NCBI GenBank assembly: GCA_027491945.1 | Contig: JAOZFZ010000003.1 | Coordinates: 1 to 16,424, forward strand | From: Thermoproteota archaeon | GTDB taxonomy: Archaea; Thermoproteota; Korarchaeia; JAOZGF01; JAOZFZ01 | DNA: 16,424 nt | Direction: 5' to 3' | Shown: in pieces, positions 1 to 7,456 of the stretch | How positions within the stretch are numbered: the first letter of the stretch is position 1 | Layout of the letters: the number at the start of each line of letters is the position of its first letter | Made by a program: the position numbers and the translations under genes | The notes under the pieces: generated by a model | Seen by the model: only the letters and a program-made list of their open reading frames with translations | Database searches by the model: none | Told to the model about the DNA's origin: nothing

Positions 1-398
1 TAGGATGCAGGGTGATAGGGGTCGACATAAATCCGCTTATGGTAGAGAGAGCTTACCTGAACCTTTACTTTCTCGGCTTTTCCCCGGACATGTACACCCT
101 CAAGCAGGGAGATGCAAGAAAGTTTAAGGGCAGGGTAGACGCAATAGTCACAGATCCACCCTACTCTAAAGCGGCTAGCACATATAGAGAGAACCCTGAA
201 GATCTAATAAGAGAATTCCTTCCAAACGCCTGGAATTGTTTAAAGCCTAGTGGCCGTATGTGCATTTCGTATCATTCAAAGTTAAAGGTTAAAGAAGCTG
301 CCTTGAGAGCAGGCTTTGCACTTGAGAGGTCATTCCAAGTGTACTGCCATAGAAAGCTGATGAGGCAGGTTGATGTCTATAGAAAGATAGAGGGATAG
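1..398 (+). CDS. tRNA (guanine-10-N2)-methyltransferase, Trm-G10/TRM11 type, C-terminal part
   Basis: This is the C-terminal half of a SAM-dependent methyltransferase; the reading frame is open to the left edge, so the N-terminal part (normally a THUMP domain) lies outside the window. The visible part begins inside the SAM-binding motif (GCRVIGVDIN, with the acidic residue at the end of strand 2). It then has the N6/N2-amine methyltransferase catalytic motif TDPPYSKA and a C-terminal end, VYCHRKLMRQVDVYRK, resembling the His-Arg-rich end of archaeal Trm-G10. Family members methylate N2 of G10 in tRNA. The stop lies 2 nt before the TTG start of RNase Z, so the two tRNA-maturation genes are probably co-transcribed. 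A different N2/N6 methyltransferase of the same fold remains possible. Confidence 0.75.
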   Translation, partial: GCRVIGVDINPLMVERAYLNLYFLGFSPDMYTLKQGDARKFKGRVDAIVTDPPYSKAASTYRENPEDLIREFLPNAWNCLKPSGRMCISYHSKLKVKEAALRAGFALERSFQVYCHRKLMRQVDVYRKIEG

Positions 399-400
399 AG

Positions 401-1333
401 TTGGAGGTAATTTTCTTAGGAACAGGTGGCTCTGTTCCACTAGGGAAAAGAAACCCATTCTCAATAGCTGTAAAGTTAGAGAGGGAGACGATATTGCTTG
501 ACGTTGGAGAAGGCACTCAATTTAAGATTGTAAAGGCGAGGGCTGTATTCGGAAGACCAATGAAAATATTGTTGTCGCACCTGCACGGTGATCATATTTT
601 GGGGCTGCCTGGACTCCTTCAGTCCATGCAGCTTTCTGGGAGAAAGAGTAGACTTGAGATATATGGTCCACCTGGAACAGCCATCTTTGTGGAATTCCAC
701 AGAAAATTCTTTCATATGAACCTAGACTTTGATCTTGAAGTGTGCGAAATCACGGGTAAGACCCAGGTAGAAAGGCAGACCTACACCCTTAACTTCTTTG
801 AGGTAAAACACAACGTCTACACCCTAGGTGTAATCCTTCAGGAAAAGGCTAGGAGGGGGAAGTTTAACAGAGAAAGGGCTGAAGAGCTGGGCATACCACC
901 CCGCCTTCGTTCACACCTTGTGAAGGGCCAGCCGGTTAGGGTGGGATCTAGGGTTATTCAACCACATGAGGTCATCGAGCCGCCAAGACCGGGAAGGAAG
1001 CTCGTCTATATCCCTGACACGATGTTTTTCGATGATCTAGTTGGAATAGCCAAAAATGCAGATCTTGTGATCTACAATGCTACGTTTTCCATTAAGGACG
1101 TAGAGCACGCTAAAAGAAAATGCCATTCTACGGTAGAAGACGTTGTAACCCTTTGTAATAAGTCGAATGCAAGGCTTATTGTTGCCACTCACATCAGCAG
1201 CAGATATAACAAGTTAGAAGAATACCTAGAGGGAATTGATGTGCCAGAAAACCTTATAGTAGCAGAAGATATGCTCCGAGTAGTTATTCCATTTCCCGAA
1301 AGGGGTAAGCCTACACCTGTCTATCCCGGTTAA
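401..1333 (+). CDS. rnz: Ribonuclease Z (tRNA 3' endonuclease)
   Basis: This is a 310-residue metallo-beta-lactamase-fold nuclease that cuts tRNA precursors just after the discriminator base. The zinc motif SHLHGDH is at residues 59-65 (H60, H62, D64, H65). Further expected ligands are H136 (VKHNVY), D205 (IPDT) and H263 (ATHIS), and H241 lies in CHSTVED, the usual GHST-like motif. The N-terminal strand EVIFLGTGGSVPLGKRNP and the length are typical of RNase Z rather than other beta-lactamase-fold hydrolases. Translation starts at TTG, 2 nt after the methyltransferase stop. The 3' end runs 23 bp into the convergent UPF0201 gene. The tRNA gene in this window encodes no CCA, so its precursor would be a substrate for such an enzyme. 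Confidence 0.93.
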   Translation: MEVIFLGTGGSVPLGKRNPFSIAVKLERETILLDVGEGTQFKIVKARAVFGRPMKILLSHLHGDHILGLPGLLQSMQLSGRKSRLEIYGPPGTAIFVEFHRKFFHMNLDFDLEVCEITGKTQVERQTYTLNFFEVKHNVYTLGVILQEKARRGKFNRERAEELGIPPRLRSHLVKGQPVRVGSRVIQPHEVIEPPRPGRKLVYIPDTMFFDDLVGIAKNADLVIYNATFSIKDVEHAKRKCHSTVEDVVTLCNKSNARLIVATHISSRYNKLEEYLEGIDVPENLIVAEDMLRVVIPFPERGKPTPVYPG

Positions 1334-1742
1334 AGGGAGCCCCCTGCGTTTTAGGCGCAAGCCAATCTATTAGTTCCATTATTTGATCCGACTCTATCTC
1401 TAATACTATGGGGCCCATAGGCGACTCACTTTCCTCCTCACAGAGAGTTACTGTTCCAACAAAGGCTGCTTGTTTATTTAGCATTATGCTTATCTTGCCA
1501 TTTTTGACATTTTCAGTCAGGACCCTTCTAAAGGCGTCCACAACCTTTCTATCTCTTATCATCCTATGAATTGTAGATAGGCATTCCCTTCCTTTGCAGG
1601 TCAGCCATAACCTCATATAGTCTTTTTCTACTTCTCTGTGTTCCTCTATCTCAACATTTGGCGGGATAAGATTACTTAAGGCTCTCCTAACTTTCTCCTC
1701 ATCTTCCGTAGGGTTTACTATTGCTTTTAACCTCACTAACAT
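1311..1742 (-). CDS. UPF0201 family (DUF54) RNA-binding-like protein
   Basis: This 143-residue protein starts at ATG. Its opening MLVRLKAIVNPTEDEEKV and the central RDRKVVDAFRR segment match the archaeal UPF0201/COG1325 family of small alpha-beta proteins with a ribosomal-protein-L5-like fold, which are thought to bind RNA. The end (DWLAPKTQGAPFN) is also like the family. No catalytic residues are evident and the function is not established. The last 23 bp overlap the RNase Z gene tail to tail. A TTTAAA box at about 1790-1797 on the minus strand suggests it has its own promoter after the AglB gene, although both genes read the same way. Confidence 0.75.
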   Translation of the reverse strand: MLVRLKAIVNPTEDEEKVRRALSNLIPPNVEIEEHREVEKDYMRLWLTCKGRECLSTIHRMIRDRKVVDAFRRVLTENVKNGKISIMLNKQAAFVGTVTLCEEESESPMGPIVLEIESDQIMELIDWLAPKTQGAPFNRDRQV

Positions 1743-1822
1743 CCTGTCGACCCAGCAGCCAATTTCTATCCCTATGTAGGCCTTTGCAGTTTAAATGCTA
1801 TCAGCCAAGCGAGATTAGGCAA

Positions 1823-3877
1823 TTATGACTGCTCAGGCCTAACCACAACTCCTGGGGCATCCTTTATTTTAAAGATGTAGACAGGGTACGGGGACGTCTT
1901 GTACACAAGTTCAAAGTATTCCATGTTCTCGGGATTAACCCCCATCTTCATAATGGTTGTGTTAAATCCAAGTGGTGTTAGTGTGAACCTGTATTCGCCA
2001 CTTTCACTCTGGAAAGGTCTTATGTAGTCGGTAACGCTTACGTCCGCTATAAAGGCCATGGCTGTCCACTTATAGTTTGAGCCGGTGTAGACGTTTGGTG
2101 GCGAGTAGAAGGGATAACCTGTTCCAAGCCCTATTTCCTGATACATGTCCACAACAACATAGCTAGCGTTAAACATCTTAAATATTTTCCAAGCGGTCTT
2201 TTCATCGGACATAAAGGCCTTGGCCAAAAGCTGTATCTGCGTCTGATTCACCGTAGCCCCATTTGCTATCGTAACCCTCCCGCTGTAAGTTTCTATCCAA
2301 TACCCATAGTCCCACCAAGACGCTATGACATCACTTTTTCCCGTGTTGTTAGCGATCCATTTAAGGGCATCGAACCACTCACTATCCCACCCATTGTAAG
2401 TAGCGAGGCCAAGCGGATAACCATTTGCCTGATTATAACCAAGATAGCCCGTGTACATAAGTGTCAACACAATTAGCACTGTCAGTATAGACGGTGCTAA
2501 TATTGTGTTGTACCTCACGCGAACCCTACGCCTCTTGCTTCTTTTCTTCTTAATCTCTCTATCATAGACTCTCCACATAGCCCCCCATCTGTTCTGGAAA
2601 TTGAGCAAGGCAAGAGAGAAGGGTATCCCTACAACTATGGGTAAAAATGCCGAGAAGAGAGGGATAACCCTAACCATGTTTAGTGAAAAGTAGAAAAGGC
2701 CAAGAACTGAGAGGAGCACAAGGTACTTCAGAGGGTCAGTCCTCCTGAAAAACAGGAGCAGTAGGCCAGCGATTCCCAGAAGTAAACCAAAATTCAAGAA
2801 GAACATAAGTTGCGCCCCTGTTATGTGTTCTGCAACTGTGTAGATAACCTGCCCCCTCTGGGGTTCCTTGACTGGTGAGATTACTAGGAGCAGCCTTGGC
2901 TCTAGACTGGCTCGTGTGGTGAGGAACATTACTGTAAAACAAAGCACTCCAACCCCAATCGGCAAAAATTTCCTCCGTAGTAATGATCTAGACTTTTCTA
3001 CATGTTCATGGATCACCATGGCCATCAGGGCCGAAGCAGCAAAGGCTTTGTCCATTAGCAGCCCTAGGTAAGATATGTTAGGTAATATAACGCTAGCTAT
3101 TAGTTCCCCCACTATAGGTAGGGAGAGGGCCACCTTAGCTCTCCCATTAAGTTTATCTAGCAGGATTAAAAGGTAGATTGTGAGCGCATAGATTGCAGGT
3201 ATGTACCGGTGCCCCTTCCAGAGGCCGGCTGTAATAATTACAAGCACAGCAGACATTAGAGATGCAATAAGGGTCGTTTTTAGGCTCTCGCCTTTTATCG
3301 CCACAACGGTGAGCAGAAATGTTGCCAAGATAAAGGGAATGGCTATCTGTTCATGCCTGTAGAACCCCGCTATTGTACGGGAGAGATATCCCCCATTAAT
3401 GGCCAAAAAAAATGCAGAAAAAACACCAGCAGGCCTATCCCAAACTCTAGCAGTTATCAGGTAGACCAAGGGTACGGAGATGGAACTGAAAAACGCCGGA
3501 AAATAAACCGTATACGTGTAGAGGTCAAGGCCAGGAGCCACTGCGGCTATTATCTTATAAATGTATCCGCCTATATAGTAATGCATGGATGGGAAAGCCA
3601 AAGGGACATTGATGCCCCACGGATACCATGATAGTGAGTCAAACTCTGGAAGGCGGCCTGTTTCTACTACATGCTTAGTCATCCGATAATGAAAGACGGG
3701 GTCATCCCCCGTTAGGAATGCCCCATAATTTTGCGCAGGGAGTAACCGGAAATACACCGATAATCCTGTAGCTAAGCCCACCAAAAGCCAGGTTAATACG
3801 CTTTTTACGCGTTCACTGAGCTCTATGGATCTCATCCTCTGTAGAATGCTGTCAGTATAGAGATCTTCATCCTTCAA
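1823..3877 (-). CDS. aglB: STT3/AglB oligosaccharyltransferase
   Basis: This 684-residue polytopic membrane protein transfers a lipid-linked glycan to Asn in secreted and membrane proteins. The N-terminal part has about a dozen hydrophobic segments. GDDP (residues 57-60), followed by VFHYR, corresponds to the first metal-binding acidic motif in the first external loop, and GFYRHEQ (about 171-177) sits where the second external-loop motif is expected. The hallmark WWDYG is at 521-525, followed by YWIETYSGR. A basic stretch (KKKRSKRRR) precedes the last membrane segment. The soluble C-terminal domain is short (about 200 residues). The TTG start lies 14 nt after the signal peptidase stop, with a GGTG element upstream. 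The lipid carrier is presumably made by the cis-prenyltransferase at 12373. Confidence 0.93.
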   Translation of the reverse strand: MKDEDLYTDSILQRMRSIELSERVKSVLTWLLVGLATGLSVYFRLLPAQNYGAFLTGDDPVFHYRMTKHVVETGRLPEFDSLSWYPWGINVPLAFPSMHYYIGGYIYKIIAAVAPGLDLYTYTVYFPAFFSSISVPLVYLITARVWDRPAGVFSAFFLAINGGYLSRTIAGFYRHEQIAIPFILATFLLTVVAIKGESLKTTLIASLMSAVLVIITAGLWKGHRYIPAIYALTIYLLILLDKLNGRAKVALSLPIVGELIASVILPNISYLGLLMDKAFAASALMAMVIHEHVEKSRSLLRRKFLPIGVGVLCFTVMFLTTRASLEPRLLLVISPVKEPQRGQVIYTVAEHITGAQLMFFLNFGLLLGIAGLLLLFFRRTDPLKYLVLLSVLGLFYFSLNMVRVIPLFSAFLPIVVGIPFSLALLNFQNRWGAMWRVYDREIKKKRSKRRRVRVRYNTILAPSILTVLIVLTLMYTGYLGYNQANGYPLGLATYNGWDSEWFDALKWIANNTGKSDVIASWWDYGYWIETYSGRVTIANGATVNQTQIQLLAKAFMSDEKTAWKIFKMFNASYVVVDMYQEIGLGTGYPFYSPPNVYTGSNYKWTAMAFIADVSVTDYIRPFQSESGEYRFTLTPLGFNTTIMKMGVNPENMEYFELVYKTSPYPVYIFKIKDAPGVVVRPEQS

Positions 3878-3891
3878 AGCTCACACCTGCT

Positions 3892-4509
3892 CTAAACATG
3901 CAGCCTTAGTGCGTTCCTAAGAGCCTCCAAATTTTCAGAGCATCCATTTAAAGATTTTTGTTCATCTTTTTCTTCTTTAAAGATGAGACCCTTTATGTTG
4001 TTAAACCCAGCAAGGTAGACGAAGGACAGAACTATTACAATTGCGGAGAATACCTTTCCCATAGGCGACTGAATCGCCATGGCTAGATACCCTACCTTCG
4101 GTATCACAAAAATTACCTTTCCAAGTATCCGGTCGCCATACACCTCGCTTATAGGGCTCCACGGATCAGGACCAATATTGTTATCTCCCTTTGTTACGAA
4201 GTAATAATGGCCATTCTTTCTCTCCACAGCCACAACCCTATGGACAATCGGGTCGGGCCACACCATTGATCTGCGAGTCACATAGACGATAACATCACCA
4301 GGCTTTACCTCCTGGGGCTCCACCCCTCTTATAATTACCACGTCTCCTACACTTATATTTGGCTCCATTGAAGGAGTCGGCACATAGAGCATATTCATCG
4401 ATGTGCCAAGTGTCAGGTTAACGGCTTTATATATCGCCAAACTAAGCAGAAAGGCTACTATAATTACCGCTACAGCTCTTAACACGTCTTTTATTGGTTT
4501 TTCGTTCAC
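3892..4509 (-). CDS. Signal peptidase I (S26B, archaeal/ER type)
   Basis: This membrane peptidase removes signal peptides outside the cytoplasmic membrane. Using the GTG at 4509 it has 205 residues: a membrane helix at about 9-30, the catalytic serine S47 in TPSMEP, H90 in IVHRVV in place of the bacterial lysine, D109 in KGDNN and D126 in YGDRILG. A second hydrophobic helix lies near the C-terminus (about 150-170), as in ER and archaeal enzymes. The frame stays open to an ATG at 4617, but that start would overlap the well-supported rpoP gene by 73 bp and add about 36 residues not expected in the family. The GTG, 36 nt after the rpoP stop, is therefore preferred. The product and its operon partner AglB act on the same exported proteins. 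The start is less certain than the identity. Confidence 0.88.
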   Translation of the reverse strand: MNEKPIKDVLRAVAVIIVAFLLSLAIYKAVNLTLGTSMNMLYVPTPSMEPNISVGDVVIIRGVEPQEVKPGDVIVYVTRRSMVWPDPIVHRVVAVERKNGHYYFVTKGDNNIGPDPWSPISEVYGDRILGKVIFVIPKVGYLAMAIQSPMGKVFSAIVIVLSFVYLAGFNNIKGLIFKEEKDEQKSLNGCSENLEALRNALRLHV

Positions 4510-4544
4510 CCCCTCTGTCTCTTTTTCCGAACCAGCGGATAGCT

Positions 4545-4688
4545 TTAAATGGCTTTTATCCTCTTCGACACAGGTGGCCTCTTTTTCAAAAAGACGTGAT
4601 GACCACACTCCGGGCACCTGAGCATTCCAGGTATGCCTTCCATTTCCTTAAGGGTTACATCCTTACCACAGTTCTCGCACACATACAT
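4545..4688 (-). CDS. rpoP: DNA-directed RNA polymerase subunit P (Rpo12)
   Basis: This is a 47-residue zinc-ribbon protein. It opens MYVCENCGKDVTLKEMEG, with the first CxxC at residues 4-7. A second zinc pair, CPECGHH, follows in the middle, and the C-terminus is basic (KKRPPVSKRIKAI). Length, spacing and sequence fit archaeal Rpo12, the counterpart of eukaryotic Rpb12, which is involved in assembly and promoter opening by RNA polymerase. It starts at ATG 6 nt after an upstream stop in the same frame, with GGGGAT about 5 nt before the start. A TTTAAA box lies about 45 nt upstream. It is the first gene of the rpoP-signal peptidase-aglB group. Its short length makes it easy to miss. Confidence 0.92.
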   Translation of the reverse strand: MYVCENCGKDVTLKEMEGIPGMLRCPECGHHVFLKKRPPVSKRIKAI

Positions 4689-4730
4689 GTTTTATCCCCT
4701 AAGTCTCACAGCAAACCTATTTAGACCTAC

Positions 4731-4738
4731 CTTTAAAC
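4731..4738 (-). promoter_or_regulatory. TATA-like box for rpoP
   Basis: GTTTAAAG on the minus strand lies about 43 nt before the rpoP ATG. A transcript beginning about 25 nt downstream would have a leader of roughly 18 nt holding the GGGGAT element. This is inferred from sequence and distance only. Confidence 0.4.
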
Positions 4739-4800
4739 CTTTCGCGGCGAAGCCCTCAACCACCACATAAAGTGCATCTAACCATCCTGTATGAGTTAAA

Positions 4801-4809
4801 TTTTAATAT
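4801..4809 (+). promoter_or_regulatory. TATA-like box for aIF1
   Basis: TTTTAATAT lies 52 nt before the aIF1 ATG, which implies a leader of about 30 nt. It faces the rpoP promoter across the divergent 172-bp gap. Confidence 0.4.
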
Positions 4810-4860
4810 GCGCCATACGTTCCAGTCCCCTTAAGACCTTCAAGGGTGAAATGAGTAGAG

Positions 4861-5163
4861 ATGAGTGAAATAGACAAGAAGTGGGGGCTTCCTAAAGAGC
4901 TATTCGAGGGCGTTGCAAAGGAGGAGCAATTAATAACCATAACAGCTGAGAAGAAAAGATTTGGAAAAATGGTTACGATAATAAAAGGCTTAGATGGCAG
5001 GGAGATAAATGTACAAGACCTAACTACAAAATTAAAGAGTAAACTTGCATGCGGTGGGACCGTTAAGCAGGGGGAAATAATTCTCCAAGGTGACCACAGA
5101 AAGAGGGTTTATGAGTTGCTTGTTCAATGGGGTTTCAATAGAGATAACATAGAAGTCGAATAG
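4861..5163 (+). CDS. Translation initiation factor aIF1 (SUI1 family)
   Basis: This 100-residue homologue of eIF1/SUI1 binds the small ribosomal subunit near the P site and helps discriminate start codons. The family core is clear: ITITAEKKRFGKMVTIIKGLD (RFGK at 33-36), then LACGGTVKQGEIILQGDHRKRV (CGGT 64-67, QGDHR 76-80) and an amphipathic C-terminal helix. The length is normal for archaea. An out-of-frame ATG lies 10 nt upstream, in a near-repeat of the start region, and opens a five-codon frame that ends at a TGA overlapping codons 2-3 of aIF1. A GGGTGA element at 4844-4849 is 1 nt from that ATG and 11 nt from the aIF1 ATG. The gene stands alone on its strand and ends 6 nt from the end of the convergent rhomboid gene. 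Confidence 0.95.
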   Translation: MSEIDKKWGLPKELFEGVAKEEQLITITAEKKRFGKMVTIIKGLDGREINVQDLTTKLKSKLACGGTVKQGEIILQGDHRKRVYELLVQWGFNRDNIEVE

Positions 5164-5169
5164 ACTGCA

Positions 5170-5775
5170 TTAGTCTCTAAACCCCAAGATATGGCCGTAA
5201 GCTACTCCAACTGTAAACCCCACCATGTGCGCCAAAACATTCACGTTCGGTAGACCCGCCCCTACTATCAGAAGCCCCACTGCAAGAATGTCCACGTGAG
5301 ACAAACCAGTTAACCCATGCATCTGCTCAACTATTAAGACGCCGAAAAGCCCAAGTACAGCAGCAGATCCGCCGGCGCTTCTAACAGTGGGCAGAAAAAC
5401 CGCAGAAGCTATGTTAGCGCAGATGCCGGCTGAGAAGAACACGCAGCACGTTTTAAACGTTCTGTAAAGCCCTTCGACTATATTACCCACTATATATAGG
5501 GCAAAAACGTTCAGGATCAGGTGGATAGCATCTAGATGTAAATAGATAGCGCTTATAAGTCTATAAATCCCTGTTAAAGATATAGCAGACGATGTGACCG
5601 CCATTATACTCACATACCATTCTGTAGCAGACAAGAATAGCCTCTTGTATGAGGCGGCTAAATATACTCCAATGAAAATCCCTATGTTCATGCTCACGAA
5701 GGCTTTCTCGCTTCTTCTATAAAGAAGCCAGGTCACGATAGGTGAGATAAATATTAAAAGATGTTCAACATCCAT
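5170..5775 (-). CDS. Rhomboid family intramembrane serine protease
   Basis: This 201-residue protein has about six hydrophobic segments. The rhomboid signature is complete. YRLISAIYLHLDAIHLILN (residues 71-89) gives the arginine, the two histidines H80 and H85 and the asparagine N89 of the second core helix. GGSAAVLG carries the catalytic S137 in a GxSxxxxG motif. LAHMVGF carries the catalytic H183 near the C-terminus, followed by a small-residue helix (GFTVGVAYG). The protein therefore looks active and of the minimal type, without an extra cytoplasmic domain. The substrate is unknown. It starts at ATG and is divergent from top6B across a gap of about 115 bp that presumably holds both promoters. 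It is convergent with aIF1, with which it has no evident functional link. Confidence 0.9.
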   Translation of the reverse strand: MDVEHLLIFISPIVTWLLYRRSEKAFVSMNIGIFIGVYLAASYKRLFLSATEWYVSIMAVTSSAISLTGIYRLISAIYLHLDAIHLILNVFALYIVGNIVEGLYRTFKTCCVFFSAGICANIASAVFLPTVRSAGGSAAVLGLFGVLIVEQMHGLTGLSHVDILAVGLLIVGAGLPNVNVLAHMVGFTVGVAYGHILGFRD

Positions 5776-5891
5776 TCCACGACCCCCTTTATGTGTTGCA
5801 TCTAAAACCTCGGGTAGAGCTTAACCCTCCTAGTCTCTAGTCGATCGCCTTTTAATGGCTTAAGTCTATATTTCTTGGAGGTTTAAACCCT

Positions 5892-7448
5892 ATGCAAAGG
5901 CCAAGTAAATCTGAGATCGACTTTAAGGAAAAATCCCCAGCAGACTTCTTCTATGAGAATATGGATGTCTGCGGCTTTGATAACCCAATCCGAGCCATCT
6001 ATACAGCGGTTCGTGAACTTGTGGAGAACAGTCTAGACGCTTGTGAGATGAGTGGTGTCTTACCAGATATAGAGGTGCGCATTGAAGCTCTTAATGCTAA
6101 GGCGAACATTTACAAGCTTATTGTGAAGGATAATGGGGGAGGGATACCCCCAAAAAATATACCTGAGAGCTTTGGAAAAGTTTTCTACTCATCTAAGTAT
6201 GTTATGAGGCAACATAGGGGCAGATTTGGAATGGGGGGAACAATGGCTGTTATGTATAGCCAAATCACAACTCAGCAACCCGTTCATATAATCTCTAAGA
6301 CACGTGATGTTGTAACGGATATAAGGGTGAGCATCGATATAATGCGAAATGAGCCTGTAATCGACCCACCGGATCTTAATGACGCTGTTAGGCCAAATAC
6401 AACCGAGGAGCAGGGCACAATAATCGAGCTCATACTTGAGGGAAACTATAACAGAGCTAGAGACAAGATTATCGAATATATCCAGCAAACTGCCATGGTA
6501 ACCCCATACGCTAACATTACATTCATAGAACCAAGTGGAAAGACCCACTTCTTTGAGCGGGTCATTAAGAAGCTGCCCCCGCTTCCTAAGGATGCAAAGC
6601 CGCATCCGCATGGAATAGATCTCGAACTTTTCAATAGGATGGCCCAAAACCATCCGAACATGACAGTTCTAGGCTTCCTGACGGCACTATTCCAGGGAAT
6701 AGGAAGAAAGATAAGTCTTTTGGTCCTCGAGAGAGCTGATGTCCAACCACATAAACGAGTAAAGGACCTCACAAGGAACGAAAGGCTATCTATTATACGG
6801 GAACTTCGAGATTGCAAGGAAGTGAAGTCACCAGATCCATCTTCTCTAGCCCCAATAGGCGTGGAGCTTTTAGAGAGTGGAATTCGGAGGGTGTTAGAAC
6901 CAGAATTTGTAAAGGCTATTCAAAGAAAGCCTAAGGCTTTGGGCGGGCATCCGTTTATTGTGGAGGCTGCAATTGCGTATGGAGGAAAGATTAAGGTTGA
7001 GGAGGGAGGAGACGTAAAACTATACAGGTTTGCCAATAGGATCCCCTTACTTTACGATGAATGGAATGACGTTTCCGCTAGGGTGTTGCGAAAGATAAAC
7101 TGGAAAAGGTATGGTGTGAAGCCTGGTTCTCCTGTAGCTGTTCTTGTCCATATCTGCTCCACTAATATCCCCTATAAGACTCTGGGCAAAGAGTATATAG
7201 CAAATCGACCTGAACTGCGGCGAGAAATCCGCATGGGAATGCTTCAACTGGCGAGAGAGCTTAAGATATTCCTAAACAGAAAGGAGAGGGAAAGGCAAAT
7301 GGAAAAGGCATTAAAAACCTTCTTAAGGTATGCAGATTACACTGCGCAGTTCATCAGCGAGGCCCTCAGGGGGAAAACTCAGGATGAGATTAGAGATGTG
7401 TTTACTGCTCTTATTCATAAAAGACTTAGAAGCTCAGCCGGAGGGTGA
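5892..7448 (+). CDS. top6B: DNA topoisomerase VI subunit B
   Basis: This 518-residue ATPase subunit of the type IIB topoisomerase relaxes and decatenates DNA together with subunit A. The GHKL ATP-binding motifs are present in order: RELVENSLDA (E42, N46), DNGGGI (D80-I85) and GRFGMGG (110-116). The transducer domain ends with PYKTLGKEY (about 427-435), whose lysine contacts the ATP phosphate in known structures. No C-terminal immunoglobulin-like domain is seen, so it is the short form of the subunit. The ATG start has an excellent ribosome site, GGAGGT at 5877-5882, with 9 nt spacing. The stop lies 8 nt before subunit A, and the gene pair forms an operon. Confidence 0.97.
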   Translation: MQRPSKSEIDFKEKSPADFFYENMDVCGFDNPIRAIYTAVRELVENSLDACEMSGVLPDIEVRIEALNAKANIYKLIVKDNGGGIPPKNIPESFGKVFYSSKYVMRQHRGRFGMGGTMAVMYSQITTQQPVHIISKTRDVVTDIRVSIDIMRNEPVIDPPDLNDAVRPNTTEEQGTIIELILEGNYNRARDKIIEYIQQTAMVTPYANITFIEPSGKTHFFERVIKKLPPLPKDAKPHPHGIDLELFNRMAQNHPNMTVLGFLTALFQGIGRKISLLVLERADVQPHKRVKDLTRNERLSIIRELRDCKEVKSPDPSSLAPIGVELLESGIRRVLEPEFVKAIQRKPKALGGHPFIVEAAIAYGGKIKVEEGGDVKLYRFANRIPLLYDEWNDVSARVLRKINWKRYGVKPGSPVAVLVHICSTNIPYKTLGKEYIANRPELRREIRMGMLQLARELKIFLNRKERERQMEKALKTFLRYADYTAQFISEALRGKTQDEIRDVFTALIHKRLRSSAGG

Positions 7449-7456
7449 AATAAAAA

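Noticed and set aside
3353..3631. 92-codon plus-strand ORF inside aglB
   Set aside because: It is antisense to conserved membrane segments of the oligosaccharyltransferase and has a low-complexity composition.
4692..4766. 24-codon minus-strand ORF just before rpoP
   Set aside because: Its stop is 3 nt before the rpoP ATG and the peptide looks protein-like, but the rpoP TATA box lies inside it and no family is recognised.
6189..6817. Long minus-strand ORFs inside top6B
   Set aside because: They are antisense to a well-conserved gene with complete motifs and have no family features.
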